Shown: positions 62,801 through 64,000 of the stretch, in pieces | Layout of the letters: every line of letters starts with the position of its first letter | Numbering within the stretch: the first letter of the stretch is position 1 | Assembly (NCBI RefSeq): GCF_022539315.1 | Contig: NC_066314.1 | Span: 64,589,543-64,653,542, forward strand | Origin: Serinus canaria | Taxonomy: Eukaryota > Chordata > Aves > Passeriformes > Fringillidae | Direction of reading: 5' to 3' | Length of the DNA stretch: 64,000 nt | Translations under genes and position numbers: made by a program | Notes under the pieces: model-generated | Told to the model about the DNA's origin: nothing | What the model saw: only the letters and a program-made list of their open reading frames with translations | Databases searched by the model: none

Positions 62801-64000
62801 TTATGGCTCCCCCAAGCCCTGCTCAGACACTGGGAGTGACCAGAAGACACAACTCATGCCAGCTAACAAAAGGAAGTGCAGCACTGTTCTATTCATCAGG
62901 GGTACCAATGCAGCTCCAAGAGGAAGAATTCAGTGTCATCATTCAACTTGTGCTCCAGCCCCCCAGAGCTCTGACACCCACCCCATCCAGGGCAAACACG
63001 ACTCTCTGTGGCTCCTACAGCCCCAGACACTGGGGCACACAAAAGTCCTCCTGCAGGCTATACAGAAGGCTCCTGTCATAGACAGCCCTCAGATGGGATG
63101 ACATCAACCACAAACATGAAACCTTCTCTCTCTGCAGAATGAAAACAACACAAACGAGTTATCCAAAGGGGAGAAACCTGCACAGTCTGAAGCAAATTTA
63201 ACATAATTTAATAACAGAATAGAAAATCTTAATTTAATAACATCATAGAGAATCTTAATTTTCAGATGCATTTAAGGCAGAGAAAATAATCACTGTTATA
63301 CATGTAATTTGATGGCAGTTAGCTCAAATATGCTTTAAAAAACCACATGGTTGTTCAGTTAAAAAAAACCATGGCCAATGAGATACACAGTGTACAAGCA
63401 CATAGAGAGCTTTGCTTGGAGTGCCCACATATCCATTGCAGAGAGGACACCTGTCAGTGCAATGTGACATCAGATTAGAAAAAGATTTTAATTTATCTTA
63501 ATAAGGATTCCTTTCCCCATAGAAATTGAGCTTGTGTTTTGTGATACTGCTCCAATTCAAAAGAGCATAATGGGACATTTTACTGCCTGAAGAGAGACAG
63601 CCATTCGGACACCCTCTCCTCTCCAGGAGTTTTTCACAGAGACTCATGTTCTCAGTGAGCCAGAAGCTACATGGGATCTGAAAGCCATTGGAGTTTTTCT
63701 AATTTTAGTACCCATCTACCTCCTTTAACTACCCTTATTGCTTCAATCATGGTAAATTCAGGATGTGATACACAATTTACCAACTCTTTCACTGAGTCTT
63801 GGCAAGTCCACTTCTTAAAAAAAAAAGGGGGACAGAAGAGCAAATGTTGCTTCTTTAAGTCCTTTGGTTTCCACACATATTCAGATATGGGTGGATACAA
63901 AGCCCTGTGCTTTACAGCTGACTTTATAAATTTACATAGTGCAACAGTAAGTGATTACAAGCATTCATTTTGCCTGTTATTTCTGTAATTTTCAAACAAA
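59861..64000. other. Unique AT-rich sequence, no gene seen
   Basis: No supported gene or RNA. The largest frame, 60734-61198 on minus (154 codons), is Cys/Phe/Ser-rich and opposed by several plus-strand frames over the same DNA. It has no recognisable domain or splice architecture. An imperfect duplication (TTCTTCATCTATGTACAT / TTCTTCATCTGTGTACAT) lies at 62599-62643. Confidence 0.5.
63204..63265. repeat. 26-bp imperfect tandem repeat, about 2.3 copies
   Basis: TAATTTAATAACA begins copies at 63204 and 63230. Both end in AGAATCT/AAAATCT, and a third partial copy (TAATTTTC) starts at 63256. AT-rich slippage-type repeat. Confidence 0.9.

Noticed and set aside
1..64000. tRNA, rRNA or CRISPR array
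   Set aside because: I found no tRNA B-box with a cloverleaf, no conserved rRNA blocks and no regularly spaced repeats with spacers. A covariance-model scan was not possible here.

Overview
This window looks like AT-rich non-coding DNA from a bird nuclear genome, either intergenic or deep inside a very long intron. The main evidence is several degenerate copies of CR1, the dominant LINE retrotransposon of birds and other sauropsids. Two LTR-like segments resemble passerine endogenous retrovirus LTRs; that resemblance is from memory and was not searched. There are no bacterial operons, no rRNA or tRNA genes that I could find, and no CRISPR array. No open reading frame looks like a conventional multi-exon protein-coding gene. 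The long frames mostly come from repeats, from one GC-rich island, or from chance.

Layout, left to right. 1-1989: unique sequence with small palindromes. About 1990-3210: 3' part of a CR1 on the minus strand. 3211-18970: mostly unique, with one weak candidate coding segment (12719-13012), an A-rich tract (14180-14298) and two adjacent stem-loops (14976-15039). 18972-19097: a 3'-terminal CR1 scrap. 19323-19371: an AT microsatellite. About 22913-23520: a minus-strand LTR-like block, followed by a plus-strand promoter-like block whose 76-bp CCAAT/TATA-type core is tandemly duplicated (23673-23823). 23880-31955: unique sequence with short tandem duplications. 31956-32197: a T-rich tract and a 31-bp palindrome. 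33020-33500: a GC- and CpG-rich island with an imperfect minisatellite. About 33885-35560: a CR1 on the plus strand preserving endonuclease and the start of reverse transcriptase, but no 3' end. 35561-53670: long unique AT-rich sequence with several tandem duplications and strong inverted repeats (40431-40474, 49426-49491). About 53674-53970: a second LTR-like segment on the minus strand. About 55290-55475 and 58228-59860: two more minus-strand CR1 pieces. 59861-64000: unique sequence with minor duplications.

I found no convincing undescribed system. The items most worth checking are the CpG island near 33.0-33.5 kb, the duplicated LTR-type core promoter at 23.7 kb, the strong inverted repeats at 32.2, 40.4 and 49.4 kb, and the possible coding tail or pseudogene at 12.7-13.0 kb. 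All mobile-element copies appear broken and incapable of movement.
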